Shown: in pieces, positions 16,908-25,145 of the stretch
Layout of the letters: the number at the start of each line of letters is the position of its first letter
Numbering within the stretch: position 1 is the first letter of the stretch
NCBI RefSeq assembly: GCF_900142535.1
Contig: NZ_FRBE01000014.1
Location: forward strand, 38,261 to 102,260
Length of the DNA: 64,000 nucleotides
From: Fibrobacter sp. UWEL
Lineage (GTDB): Bacteria > Fibrobacterota > Fibrobacteria > Fibrobacterales > Fibrobacteraceae
Direction of reading: 5' to 3'
Notes under the pieces: model-generated
What the model was told of the DNA's origin: nothing
Database searches by the model: none
The model's input: only the letters and a program-made list of their open reading frames with translations
Program-made: the position numbers and the translations under genes

Positions 16908-17476
16908 AAATCGTGATTTTGAATGCAAGTCCCCGCCCCAAGGGTAATATCAGTACCATGCTTCACACTATGGAAGAAGAATTGTTGTCTCGCGGGGACC
17001 AAGTGGAATTTGTGGATGTGAGCAAGCTGCAGGTTCGCCCGTGCATTGGCTGCATGAAATGCCGTAGCAGCAAAAAGTGTGTTCTCGCAGAAGATGATTC
17101 CCAACGGGTTTTGCGCTTGATTCAGGAAAGTGACGGTCTGATTGTGGGCTCGCCCTGCTATTGGGGAAACATGACGGGACAATTGAAGATGTTGTTTGAT
17201 CGAATGGCCTACGGCATGCTGGACGACAGCAACCACGGATTCCCCAAGCCTTTGCTGAAAGGGAAAAAGGCCATTATTGTCAGTACTTGTACTACCCCAT
17301 GGCCGTTCAATGTTTGGTTTAAGCAATCCGCGGGGGCTGTGCGGGCTATTAAGGAAGTAATCGGCTGGAGCGGTTTCAAGATTGTGGGCGTTGTGCAGAA
17401 AGGCGGTACCCATATGAAACAAGGCTTGACGGACCGCGAAATTATGAAATGCCGTAAAATCGTCCAGAAGTTTTAG
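16904..17476 (+). CDS. Iron-sulfur flavoprotein / NADPH-dependent FMN reductase family
   Basis: 190 residues. The start MKIVILNASPRPKGNIS at 16904 contains the FMN phosphate loop; the longer frame from 16859 lacks it at its N-terminus and is rejected. The cysteine cluster CIGCMKCRSSKKC (C-x2-C-x2-C-x5-C) at about 47-59 suggests a 4Fe-4S site as in the Isf flavoproteins. YWGNMTGQLKMLFDR is the second flavin-contact segment. The likely role is electron transfer or quinone reduction in the cytoplasm. The start overlaps the radical SAM stop, so it could supply electrons to that enzyme, but the tail arrangement makes this uncertain. Confidence 0.85.
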   Translation: MKIVILNASPRPKGNISTMLHTMEEELLSRGDQVEFVDVSKLQVRPCIGCMKCRSSKKCVLAEDDSQRVLRLIQESDGLIVGSPCYWGNMTGQLKMLFDRMAYGMLDDSNHGFPKPLLKGKKAIIVSTCTTPWPFNVWFKQSAGAVRAIKEVIGWSGFKIVGVVQKGGTHMKQGLTDREIMKCRKIVQKF

Positions 17477-17497
17477 ACAATACTCCTAACGTAAACG

Positions 17498-17529
17498 AAG
17501 TCCCGAGAGCGATCTCGGGGCTTTCTTTT
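17498..17529 (+). terminator. Terminator after the flavoprotein gene
   Basis: AAGTCCCGAGA pairs with TCTCGGGGCTT, then a T-rich stretch. Confidence 0.8.
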
Positions 17530-17533
17530 GGAA

Positions 17534-17577
17534 TGTCATCCTGAGCGAAGTGCCGGAGGCACGAAGTCGAAGGATCT
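17534..17577. repeat. REP-like element between convergent genes
   Basis: TGTCATCCTGAGCGAAGT, a GCCGGAGGC insert and CGAAGTCGAAGGATCT. A longer variant of the 14914 element with an internal hairpin. It touches the stop of the GH30 gene. Confidence 0.7.
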
Positions 17578-19612
17578 ATTTCACGATTTTCAGGAGCAGG
17601 CTGCGGCGGGACTGGTCCTTGACTTGTATGATGTAACTTTGGCGGCTGAAGCTGCCTAAAGGTATCGTTGCGGGGCCGTTAATCTGGCGACGGGTCAGCA
17701 GCGCACCTTGCAAGTCGCGGATGGTCAATTCCATGGGCTGAACTGGAGCAGTGATATGCAGGTCTCCCCCGCTCTTGAAAGCTGTTATGAATCCGGCAAA
17801 AAGCCCGCGAGCCACGATTCCCAACTCAATGGTGTCGGCGACACTTGTGTCAGCAATCGTTGTATCTGCTTTGCTGGTATCTGCCACAGTGGTGTCCGGC
17901 TCCACAAAAGGATGGTTCGGATCCTTCACGATCAACTTGAAGGTCATTTTGCTTTCGCAGCCAGAACCATTTGTAAATGTGGTCTTGTAGTAACCGCTGC
18001 TTTGCCACTGCAAATTCTTGAAGTAGACTTCGCGGCCCACCTGGTAGAAATCGTTGGGACCATTCCAAATCCAGCGGCCACCCTCCCAAGGATGAGGGCC
18101 AATGACCAGAGAATCTCCAGGATTTACGGTAATCTCTGTAGATTCGTTCCAGCCGCCGTTATGGATTTTTACGTAAGGAATAATGGTGTCGGCGATGCAC
18201 TTTCCTTCGCCCTTGACGCCATCGATGACCAAGGTGACCATGGACTGGGCCGCTGCGGTCACGTTCAGTGATTTGCCGGAAATATCAATGTCGGAATCAG
18301 CCTTCAGTGCGGCAGGCAAAGTAAAGCGATGGACCTTTGCCTTAGTTCCAACATCATCAAACTTGCCCAAGTCGAAAGTGTATTTAACATCGGTAGAGCC
18401 CGTGTTCAGCGCCACCAGCACCAGGGAACCGTCTTCACGAATGGCTGCCAGAGTGTTGTCTATGTCGGTGTCGATGAAACGAGACCCGGGACGAATCACC
18501 CGGCTAAAGGCGGCGTGCATGTAAAAGCGGGGCGCGTAGGAGAAAGTCTGCTTTTTATGGTCCGCCACAATGGTACGCCAGTTTTCCGCCGGATCGGAAA
18601 GCTGCCAGTCCACCCAGGCATTGGCGTGCATATCCCGCAAGTCGTGGAGAATCACGTTGGCCATCCAGAGGGTAATATCCAGGTCGCCGCTACGGTGCAG
18701 CGGGCCGGATTCCGACTGCCAAATCCTCTTGTCGTTGGCAAACGCCGCATTGTAAAGCTTACCGCGGGAATCGTAACCGGAATAGCTGTGAGTGTTCACC
18801 TGGAACATGTAGGACTTGGCTTCGGCACTGTAGCTGTTAAAGCGGGCCAGGGCGTCACCGATATTGGATTCGTCAGCTGCACTGACGGACGTTTCCGGGA
18901 AAAGACCTTTCTTCTTTAAGGCCTTCCCCAGTTCCACAATCATGTCGGATTGATTATTCTTGAATCCGCAACCTTCCTGATCGCCGTTGGACTTCCACCA
19001 GCCTGCGCTAGGTTCGTTAAATGGTTCCACCGTACGGAATGTAATACCCCATTCTTCCTTAAAATGTTTGGCCACTTCGGACAGATAATCGGCGAAATCG
19101 TCGTAATAATCAGCCTTCAGGTTGTCTGCGCCGTTTTCCCCACCAGAAACGCAGCCGCTCTTGGTCATCCACCAGGGAGGAGAATTGGAAAACGCCTCGA
19201 AAATGGGATTTTTCACCTTCTTGGCCAGGCCGAAAAGGATGTTTCGTTGGGTGGGGTCCGCGGTCCAGTCGAAATCGCCCTTTTCCGTAGGCTTGTAGCC
19301 GGGAACCGCCGCTCCCCCGTCGCCCTTGGTCAAATGGTTGTGGCCCGGCTGGTCTCCCCCGCCGATGTTGTAGCGGAAAATGTTGTAACCCAGGCCCGAA
19401 TCCGGGTCCGCGATGGCTCCCAAGAGTTTTGTATAGTTGGATTCGCTCCAAGCGCCGGCAAGCTCCGCCCACCAGCAAAGACTGGTTCCCCAGCCCTCGA
19501 AAACCTGGTACTTTTTGCCTGGATCTACGGTTACTTTTGTCTGTGCGTCGGCGGCACCAAATAAAAATGCTACACCCACGGCCGCCCCAATAAACTTCTT
19601 ACCCAATTCCAT
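17576..19612 (-). CDS. Secreted GH30 family glycosidase with Ig-like module
   Basis: 678 residues. The signal peptide is cleaved after ADA (residue 23). The GH30 TIM barrel spans about 25-390 with acid/base Glu200 (FNEP) and nucleophile Glu301 (QSESG). Segments such as FEGWGTSLCWWAELAG and YNIGGGDQPGHNHL resemble the GH30_5 beta-1,6-galactanase group, so an arabinogalactan substrate is plausible. A beta-sandwich completes the catalytic unit (to about 465), an Ig-like module follows (about 475-570), then an Asp/Thr linker with repeated ADT units and a C-terminal sorting-like domain. The Ig module is homologous to one in the divergent neighbour, which supports joint action. Confidence 0.88.
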   Translation of the reverse strand: MELGKKFIGAAVGVAFLFGAADAQTKVTVDPGKKYQVFEGWGTSLCWWAELAGAWSESNYTKLLGAIADPDSGLGYNIFRYNIGGGDQPGHNHLTKGDGGAAVPGYKPTEKGDFDWTADPTQRNILFGLAKKVKNPIFEAFSNSPPWWMTKSGCVSGGENGADNLKADYYDDFADYLSEVAKHFKEEWGITFRTVEPFNEPSAGWWKSNGDQEGCGFKNNQSDMIVELGKALKKKGLFPETSVSAADESNIGDALARFNSYSAEAKSYMFQVNTHSYSGYDSRGKLYNAAFANDKRIWQSESGPLHRSGDLDITLWMANVILHDLRDMHANAWVDWQLSDPAENWRTIVADHKKQTFSYAPRFYMHAAFSRVIRPGSRFIDTDIDNTLAAIREDGSLVLVALNTGSTDVKYTFDLGKFDDVGTKAKVHRFTLPAALKADSDIDISGKSLNVTAAAQSMVTLVIDGVKGEGKCIADTIIPYVKIHNGGWNESTEITVNPGDSLVIGPHPWEGGRWIWNGPNDFYQVGREVYFKNLQWQSSGYYKTTFTNGSGCESKMTFKLIVKDPNHPFVEPDTTVADTSKADTTIADTSVADTIELGIVARGLFAGFITAFKSGGDLHITAPVQPMELTIRDLQGALLTRRQINGPATIPLGSFSRQSYIIQVKDQSRRSLLLKIVK

Positions 19613-19771
19613 ACCCTAAAAATCAATTATTTTAGGGGAAAGCGGACATATTTTCTCTCTGGAATATGGATAAATCGTCCTTTCAAAATGTTCTTTTTCA
19701 ATACTGGATTGTCTTACATAACGTATATTCATAAAAGCGTTGTTATTTCCGCGTTAAAAGGTTGGGTTTTT

Positions 19772-21643
19772 ATGAGTTTGAAAGGGTTTTCAAGGGGCTT
19801 TCCGTCCGTAATTTTAAGTTTCGGCGTGTTTACCGCTATGGCCAATGCCGCAAATCTCTCCGATTGTGCCAACAAGCTGACTCTGGACGCACCTTTGAGT
19901 AATCTCTATAAGGATTTGACTCTCCCTGCCAATGGCGAAAGTATTTCAGGATGCGAAGGGGTGCGTTTTTACTGGAAATCCACTGATACGACCTTCTTGA
20001 AAAATGACGGAACCATTGCCGCCCGCCTCATTAACGAGAATCATTCGGTACAGCTGTCTGTGGACTTGACTGACGGCAACCAGATGGTGACCAAGAAGTT
20101 TGACATTTCCATCCATGGTTACGAGCCCTACTCCAATTACCTTTTCATTTACTTTCCGGCCAACGACAACGAGAATATTTACTACGCCATCAGTAATGAC
20201 GGCTACAGCTTTACTGCAATGAACGGCGGAAAGCGGGTGGTGGCTGCGGATACGGTAAGTCTTAAGAAGGGCTTGCGAGATCCTCATATTTTGCGCGCTC
20301 CCGACGGCTACTTCTACATGGTCAATACCGACATGAAGAGTGCTGAAGGCTGGGCAAGTAACCGCGGCATGGTTTTGATGCGTTCCAAGGATTTGATTAG
20401 CTGGACCCATAGTACGGTTCATTTTCCGGACAAATACAAGGGCACAAACTTCGCCAACGTCACACGCGTCTGGGCTCCCGAAACCATCTGGGACAAGGAT
20501 TACGTGAATACTGACGGTAGCAAGGGCCGCCTGATGATTTACTACTCCCTGCTGACCAATGACGGAACCATTCCCTACGACAAAGTTTACTACCAGTACG
20601 CCAACGATGACTTTACCGACGTGCTAGGCACGCCCACCTACTTCTTCGATCGAGGTTCCGCCACCATCGACATGGACATTGTCTATAACGAGAAGGACAG
20701 CCTCTATCACGGTTTCTTCAAGAACGAAAAGCTGGGCGGTATCGGCAAGGTCACCGCACGTAAGCTGACGGCGCCGGCGGGCAAGGAAGGCTCCCAGTGG
20801 AGCGAACCTTCGGCAAACCTCCAGCAGACTACCGAGGCTGTGGAAGGGGCTGGCGTATTCAAGCTCATCAATCAGGATTCCTGGATCTTGATGTACGACT
20901 GCTATATGAACGGCCATTATCAATTCACCAGCAGCCCGGACCTGACCAACTTTACCTTCGTCCAGGACACCAAAATGGCGGGAGCGTTCACTCCTCGCCA
21001 CGGCACTGTCATTCCTATTTCTGCGGAGGAAACGGCAGCCCTCATGAAGGCCTTCCCCACTTCTGATTTTGAGCCTCGCGTGATTGATATTCCTGCCACC
21101 GTTGCAAAGTTGGACGGTGGCAAGACTGCCGTGGAACCTTGCTCCGGCACCAAGATTATCCCCTACTCCAAGGTAGGTGGCGGTAGCTGGAATGAATCTT
21201 TGGACCTGCTAGTGGAACCAGGCGCAAGTGTAACTTTTGGCCCTCATCCCTGGGATGGCAAGATTTGGAGCTGGAGCGGCCCGGCTGATTTTGATGCAAC
21301 CACACGAGAAGTGGTCCTGAAGGATTTGCAGTGGCAAAATAGCGGTATTTACACCATCGAATATACCAACGAAACGGGCTGCAAGTCCTACGAAAAAATC
21401 AAGCTGGTGGTGAACGATCCGGAACATCCCTACGTAGAACCTAACACAACGCATGAAGATTCTATACCAGATGCAATTGGTGCTGCCCGCGACCTTCGTT
21501 TTGACCCTGCTCCCATTCGCGTTCAGTATTTCGACATGAACGGCAACTTGCTTCGTGGCGTACCCAGACAACCCGGCGTTTACCTCCGCAGGGAATACCA
21601 AAATAACGGCCTTGTGAAAGTCACAAGGACCAGAGTCAAATAG
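19772..21643 (+). CDS. Secreted GH43-like (five-bladed propeller) glycosidase with N- and C-terminal Ig-like domains
   Basis: 623 residues from the ATG at 19772; the longer frame from 19688 adds a stretch with no signal-peptide logic. The signal peptide ends near ANA. Residues about 30-115 are a bacterial Ig-like domain, 120-420 a GH43-type propeller (GLRDPHILRAPDGYFYMV, VWAPETIW, TIDMDIVYNEKD, EGAGVFKL), and 460-560 the Ig-like module shared with the GH30 protein (GGGSWNESLDLLVEPG, LQWQNSGIYTIEY). I infer exo-acting arabinosidase or galactosidase activity against pectin or arabinogalactan side chains. It is transcribed divergently from GH30 across about 160 bases. Confidence 0.8.
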   Translation: MSLKGFSRGFPSVILSFGVFTAMANAANLSDCANKLTLDAPLSNLYKDLTLPANGESISGCEGVRFYWKSTDTTFLKNDGTIAARLINENHSVQLSVDLTDGNQMVTKKFDISIHGYEPYSNYLFIYFPANDNENIYYAISNDGYSFTAMNGGKRVVAADTVSLKKGLRDPHILRAPDGYFYMVNTDMKSAEGWASNRGMVLMRSKDLISWTHSTVHFPDKYKGTNFANVTRVWAPETIWDKDYVNTDGSKGRLMIYYSLLTNDGTIPYDKVYYQYANDDFTDVLGTPTYFFDRGSATIDMDIVYNEKDSLYHGFFKNEKLGGIGKVTARKLTAPAGKEGSQWSEPSANLQQTTEAVEGAGVFKLINQDSWILMYDCYMNGHYQFTSSPDLTNFTFVQDTKMAGAFTPRHGTVIPISAEETAALMKAFPTSDFEPRVIDIPATVAKLDGGKTAVEPCSGTKIIPYSKVGGGSWNESLDLLVEPGASVTFGPHPWDGKIWSWSGPADFDATTREVVLKDLQWQNSGIYTIEYTNETGCKSYEKIKLVVNDPEHPYVEPNTTHEDSIPDAIGAARDLRFDPAPIRVQYFDMNGNLLRGVPRQPGVYLRREYQNNGLVKVTRTRVK

Positions 21644-21654
21644 TCCTAACGAAT

Positions 21655-21855
21655 CTACTTTACTGCTGCGGCGTCTTTTGCGTGTGCGAGAGACGCTGAT
21701 GCTACATGCTTTCGTTTGGGAACATTGTGTCGCCTGACGGGACCGTTCCCTGCATGGGTTGGCATCGCATTCGCCTTTGCCGAGAGAGTGTTCGTGACGT
21801 GGGCTTCACCCACGGATTCGCATTGACCGGTAAATAGGTGGTGGTTCATTGCCAT
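21655..21855 (-). CDS. Possible small leaderless gene of unknown function
   Basis: 66 residues from the ATG at 21855 (MAMNHHLFTG), rich in His, Ala and Lys and ending HAKDAAAVK. I do not recognise it. In its favour: on the minus strand TTGACA (21890-21885), 16 bases and TATCTT (21868-21863) put the transcription start at the ATG, matching the leaderless layout of other genes here. Against it: short length and no homology known to me. It could equally be a transcribed non-coding RNA. Confidence 0.35.
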   Translation of the reverse strand: MAMNHHLFTGQCESVGEAHVTNTLSAKANAMPTHAGNGPVRRHNVPKRKHVASASLAHAKDAAAVK

Positions 21856-21972
21856 ACTATTCAAGATACTAAAAGTTTTTTATTTGTCAACTTTCAGATG
21901 CCTTGGGTTGCTTGATTTGGAGTCCAAATTTCATAAAAATTCACATTTTTCCAGAATTCTGGGCGTAATCTC

Positions 21973-22020
21973 TTGACGGGCTAACGAACGTTAGCTAGAT
22001 TAAGGCTAACGAACGTTAGC
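21973..22020 (+). promoter_or_regulatory. TetR gene promoter with two identical operators
   Basis: TTGACG (21973-21978), 17 bases, TAGATT (21996-22001). The 16-base inverted repeat GCTAACGAACGTTAGC fills the spacer (21980-21995) and is repeated exactly at 22005-22020, covering the start site. The centres are 25 bases apart. Confidence 0.85.
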
Positions 22021-22022
22021 TT

Positions 22023-22649
22023 ATGGCGGTTGAAATGAAAGAAGAGCAATCTACAATACATTCCACAAAGGATCGAATTCTGAATGCTGCCTTGGACCTT
22101 TTTGCAGAAAAGGGTTACGAAGGTGCGTCTGTGGATATGATTGCCGCCGCTGCAGGAATCAAGGGTCCTTCCCTGTACAAGCATTTCAAGGGCAAGGACC
22201 AGATTCTAGACGCCTTGATTACCAAGGTGGACGAATACTATGCCGCGAATTTCAACGCTGCCGGTAATCAGGGACAACTGCCGGAGTCTATGGAACAGCT
22301 GACTCGTATGGCTTTTGCCAAGGTCAACTTCACCATGCATGACGAAATGATTCAAAAGACTCGTCGCCTGCTGACGCTGGGGCAGTTCCGCAATCCTCGC
22401 TTAAGTGAATTGGCTACCCTTCATGGAATTACCGCCATCCAGACTATGTTCCAAAAAATGTTTGCAGCCATGATGAAAGCAGGCTCAATGAAGAACGATG
22501 ACCCCGCAATTTTGGCTATGGAGTTTGCTGCGCCAGTTTCCTTGCTGATTCAAATGTACGATCGTGACCCGTCTAAGGACAAGGAAATCCAGAAGTTGGT
22601 GAAGGCCCACATGAAGCACTTTGCGGACACTTACGGGAAGAAGGTTTAG
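22023..22649 (+). CDS. TetR/AcrR family transcriptional repressor
   Basis: 208 residues (or 204 from the ATG at 22035). The N-terminal HTH reads DRILNAALDLFAEKGYEGASVDMIAAAAGIKGPSLYKHFKGKDQIL, the canonical TetR signature; the ligand domain is unspecific. Two identical palindromes overlap its promoter, so it almost certainly represses itself. No divergent efflux gene is present; the downstream small membrane protein and GNAT genes at 22726-23492 are the nearest possible targets. No clear ribosome site lies before either ATG. Confidence 0.9.
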   Translation: MAVEMKEEQSTIHSTKDRILNAALDLFAEKGYEGASVDMIAAAAGIKGPSLYKHFKGKDQILDALITKVDEYYAANFNAAGNQGQLPESMEQLTRMAFAKVNFTMHDEMIQKTRRLLTLGQFRNPRLSELATLHGITAIQTMFQKMFAAMMKAGSMKNDDPAILAMEFAAPVSLLIQMYDRDPSKDKEIQKLVKAHMKHFADTYGKKV

Positions 22650-22725
22650 TTATGCTGTGTAGTCAGGAATTCATTGTAGTGTGCTAATTCGCGTAAGTTA
22701 AGGTGTTATAGGTAAAGAGGTTTTT

Positions 22726-23091
22726 ATGAAAACGAAAATAACGAAAGTATTATCGATAGGCGTTATCGCCATGGGCGTAGTTCACTGCGCAGCCACTTTC
22801 ACTCCGGTAATTGCAGGTAAGCTTGCAACTCTTGATGCAGGAGCACAGACTGCGTTTCTCTACATGAGCTTGATGTGCGGCGCATTGCTGATTTTGGGCG
22901 GAGCGCTATCCGTGATGCTTGCTGGAAAAATGGCTGAATACTCTTTTTTGCGCAAGCCTTTCCTTTTTACGCTGATTATTCTGGCCATAGACGGCGTGAT
23001 GGCTGCATACGCTATGCCTAAAAATCCTTGCGCTTGGGCGGTTCTTGTTTTGACACTTCCGTTGCTTGCGATAAATATCAAGAGGTCGTAA
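22726..23091 (+). CDS. Small four-helix membrane protein
   Basis: 121 residues with four hydrophobic segments (about 7-28, 42-66, 76-93, 99-116). It is basic at both ends. I do not recognise a family; size and layout are like DoxX-type or other small integral membrane proteins. AGAGG precedes the ATG. Its stop shares the TAATG junction with the next GNAT gene, so these two are co-translated and possibly controlled by the upstream TetR protein. Confidence 0.6.
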   Translation: MKTKITKVLSIGVIAMGVVHCAATFTPVIAGKLATLDAGAQTAFLYMSLMCGALLILGGALSVMLAGKMAEYSFLRKPFLFTLIILAIDGVMAAYAMPKNPCAWAVLVLTLPLLAINIKRS

Positions 23092-23492
23092 TGATTGCCT
23101 ATTCGGACACTCACGAATTTACTGCGGAACAACTGCAGGACTTGTTCCTTTCGGTGGAATGGTCCTCGGGGCATTACCCAGAAAAACTTGTTGTGGCCAT
23201 GCAACATTTTGAAACCGTGTATACTGCATGGGATGGAGACAAGTTGGTTGGGCTCGTCTGTGCCATGGACGACAGCATCATGACTGCATATGTTCATTAC
23301 ATGCTGATTCGACCGGAGTATCAACACCAGGGCATAGGCAAAAAGCTTCTGGAATACATCAAGGAAAAGTACAAGGACTATCTGCGGATTGTCCTAGTTG
23401 CTTACGACAAGGAAATCGGTTTTTACGAACATTGCGGATTTGAAAAAGGCAAGGATGATAGTCCCATGTTCATCACTAGTCTATGGACTTAA
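23091..23492 (+). CDS. GNAT family N-acetyltransferase
   Basis: 133 residues starting at the ATG of the TAATG junction at 23091. The acetyl-CoA-binding motif A is clear: MLIRPEYQHQGIGKKLLEYIKEKY (R-x-x-Q-G-I-G). YDKEIGFYEHCGFEKG is the typical motif B end. The substrate is not predictable. It overlaps the next ORF's upstream region but the next gene's own start is at 23507. Confidence 0.88.
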   Translation: MIAYSDTHEFTAEQLQDLFLSVEWSSGHYPEKLVVAMQHFETVYTAWDGDKLVGLVCAMDDSIMTAYVHYMLIRPEYQHQGIGKKLLEYIKEKYKDYLRIVLVAYDKEIGFYEHCGFEKGKDDSPMFITSLWT

Positions 23493-23506
23493 ATAAGGAA
23501 AACAAT

Positions 23507-23848
23507 ATGTGTAAGAACATCGCTGTATGTGGCTTGAATTGCGAAAAATGCGACGCCTATATCGCAACCAAGAACAACGATAACGAGCTTCGCGAAAAGA
23601 CAGCGAAGAAGTGGGCCGAGATGAACAACGCTCCGGAAATCACTGCAGAAACCATCAACTGCACCGGTTGCCGCGGCACTGGCGTCAAGTTCTATTTCTG
23701 CAGCCACCTCTGCCCCATCCGCAAATGCGCTGTAGAAAAAGGCTTCGATCATTGCGGCTTGTGTCCGAACATGGAAAACTGCGAAACCGTAAAGATGATT
23801 CACGGCAACAATCCCGACGCCAAGAACAATCTTTGCGGATTGAAATGA
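23507..23848 (+). CDS. Cys-rich DUF3795 protein
   Basis: 113 residues with about 12 Cys in pairs (CGLNCEKCDAY, CTGCRGTG, CSHLCPIRKC, CGLCPNMENC). This matches the DUF3795 pattern of small cytoplasmic proteins thought to bind metal or an Fe-S cluster. The start at 23507 has TAAGGA upstream; the longer frame from 23483 lies inside the GNAT gene. Its function is unknown. Confidence 0.8.
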   Translation: MCKNIAVCGLNCEKCDAYIATKNNDNELREKTAKKWAEMNNAPEITAETINCTGCRGTGVKFYFCSHLCPIRKCAVEKGFDHCGLCPNMENCETVKMIHGNNPDAKNNLCGLK

Positions 23849-23952
23849 TTTGATTCTGCGAAAAAAGTAAATGCAAGTGACAGATTCGCTGCATACCAGT
23901 GTTTCAAAGAGTAAAGGGCGAAACCCAGCCCAAAGTTTATCAAGGAGAAAAT

Positions 23953-24534
23953 ATGAAACGTGTGTTTTTTGGATTGATTGTCTTGGCTATTGGCATCGTG
24001 ATGTTGCTTCGTGCCTTGGGAATTATTGATCTAGAATGGATGAACAATCTTGAATGGAGAATGTACATCGTTCCTGCAATCGTCATTCTTGTTGGTCTAC
24101 GGATTGTATTTGGCGGTTGCAAATGTGGCTGCAGCAACGGTCATTGTGATCACCACTGCCACAGCGATAATATGTGTGAAAAGAAAGCCGCTGACTCCAT
24201 GGATGATAGCGGATTCTTGAAAATTGAAACTCTGCTTTCGGGCCAGAAGTACAATCTGAATGGAGAAAATTTTTCTGGCGCAAAAATCAGTGCTATGCTG
24301 GGCGGAGTCTCTCTAGATTTACGTGGCGCAAATTTCCCCGCTGAAAGTGAAATCAAGGTAAGTACTTTTATGGGTGGTGCCGACATTTTTGTTCCTAAGG
24401 ACGTCAAGGTGGAAGTTTCTTCCTCCTGCATTTGTGGCGGTGTTAAGAACGTGAAGCCCTTAAGTGAAGTCGGTGAAAAGGTTTTGCGAATTCATGCAGA
24501 ATGCCTTTTCGGCGGCGTAGACATTAAGTACTGA
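23953..24534 (+). CDS. LiaF-like membrane protein with a Cys/His-rich loop
   Basis: 193 residues; the ATG at 23953 has AAGGAG upstream. Two membrane helices (about 4-22 and 36-54) are followed by a loop with six Cys and four His in about 20 residues (56-76), then a beta-helical domain (about 88-193; FLKIETLLSG, GAKISAMLGGVSLDL, VSTFMGGADIFVP, ECLFGGVDIKY) typical of the LiaF/YvqF C-terminal domain. LiaF proteins restrain cell-envelope stress two-component systems, but no such system is adjacent. The metal-binding-like loop is not usual in the family. Confidence 0.75.
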   Translation: MKRVFFGLIVLAIGIVMLLRALGIIDLEWMNNLEWRMYIVPAIVILVGLRIVFGGCKCGCSNGHCDHHCHSDNMCEKKAADSMDDSGFLKIETLLSGQKYNLNGENFSGAKISAMLGGVSLDLRGANFPAESEIKVSTFMGGADIFVPKDVKVEVSSSCICGGVKNVKPLSEVGEKVLRIHAECLFGGVDIKY

Positions 24535-24563
24535 TTGTCGGCAAATATTGTAGATTCCGTTCT

Positions 24564-25088
24564 ATGAATCTTGAAACTGAACGATTGATTTTAAGGCGCT
24601 GGAGCATTGAGGATGCCCCACGTCTATTTGAACTTGCCTGCGATCCTATAATTGGAGAACGTGCGGGTTGGCCACCCCACAAGAGTGTAGAAGAAAGTGA
24701 GAAAGTAATTCGTGTGGCTTTCGATAGCGAAACGGTGTGGGCCGTCGTACAAAAATCTGATGGACAAATCATAGGATGTACTGGTTATATGCCCGCGGCC
24801 TCGGTGGACATTCCCTGTGGTATGAACGAGAGAATCGCAGGTTATTGGATCGGTAAACCCTATTGGAATCAAGGCTATTGTACGGAGTCTTTACTGCGGG
24901 TTATCCATCATGCTTTCGAAGAAAAACATTTGAACGCTCTGGTCAGTAGTCACTTCATTGACAATCCTGCTTCCGGTCGAGTTCTAACCAAGTGCGGTTT
25001 TAAATTAATCCCTGGCTTATTTTATGATGCGGGGCTTTATACTGGTAAAGACCGTCCCATGCGAGTTTTGAGATTAGAGAACAAGTAG
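24564..25088 (+). CDS. GNAT family N-acetyltransferase, RimJ/RimL type
   Basis: 174 residues. It opens with the family signature LETERLILRRWSIEDAPRLFEL, and has the acetyl-CoA motif GYWIGKPYWNQGYCTESL and the C-terminal NPASGRVLTKCGF. Members acetylate protein N-termini or small amines. No Shine-Dalgarno is seen; TAGATT lies 7 bases before the ATG, so the mRNA may be leaderless. A terminator shared with the convergent gene follows. Confidence 0.88.
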   Translation: MNLETERLILRRWSIEDAPRLFELACDPIIGERAGWPPHKSVEESEKVIRVAFDSETVWAVVQKSDGQIIGCTGYMPAASVDIPCGMNERIAGYWIGKPYWNQGYCTESLLRVIHHAFEEKHLNALVSSHFIDNPASGRVLTKCGFKLIPGLFYDAGLYTGKDRPMRVLRLENK

Positions 25089-25110
25089 AAATTACCATAT
25101 AACCAAAACG

Positions 25111-25138
25111 AAACGGCCGCACTTGAGTGCGGTCGTTT
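25111..25138. terminator. Bidirectional terminator between convergent genes
   Basis: AAACGGCCGCACT pairs with AGTGCGGTCGTTT, with A and T flanks suited to both directions. Confidence 0.85.
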
Positions 25139-25145
25139 TCTCTAA

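Larger units (their letters stand above)
21644..22022. other. 379-base region with a possible small minus-strand gene and TetR operators
   Basis: No terminator for the GH43-like gene is seen. The left 210 bases hold a possible 66-codon minus-strand gene with its own promoter (21863-21890). The right 50 bases hold the TetR promoter and its two operators. Confidence 0.6.

Noticed and set aside
22023..25088. Prophage or genomic island containing TetR, GNAT and DUF3795 genes
   Set aside because: No integrase, attachment repeats, tRNA junction or phage genes; the genes are ordinary accessory functions.
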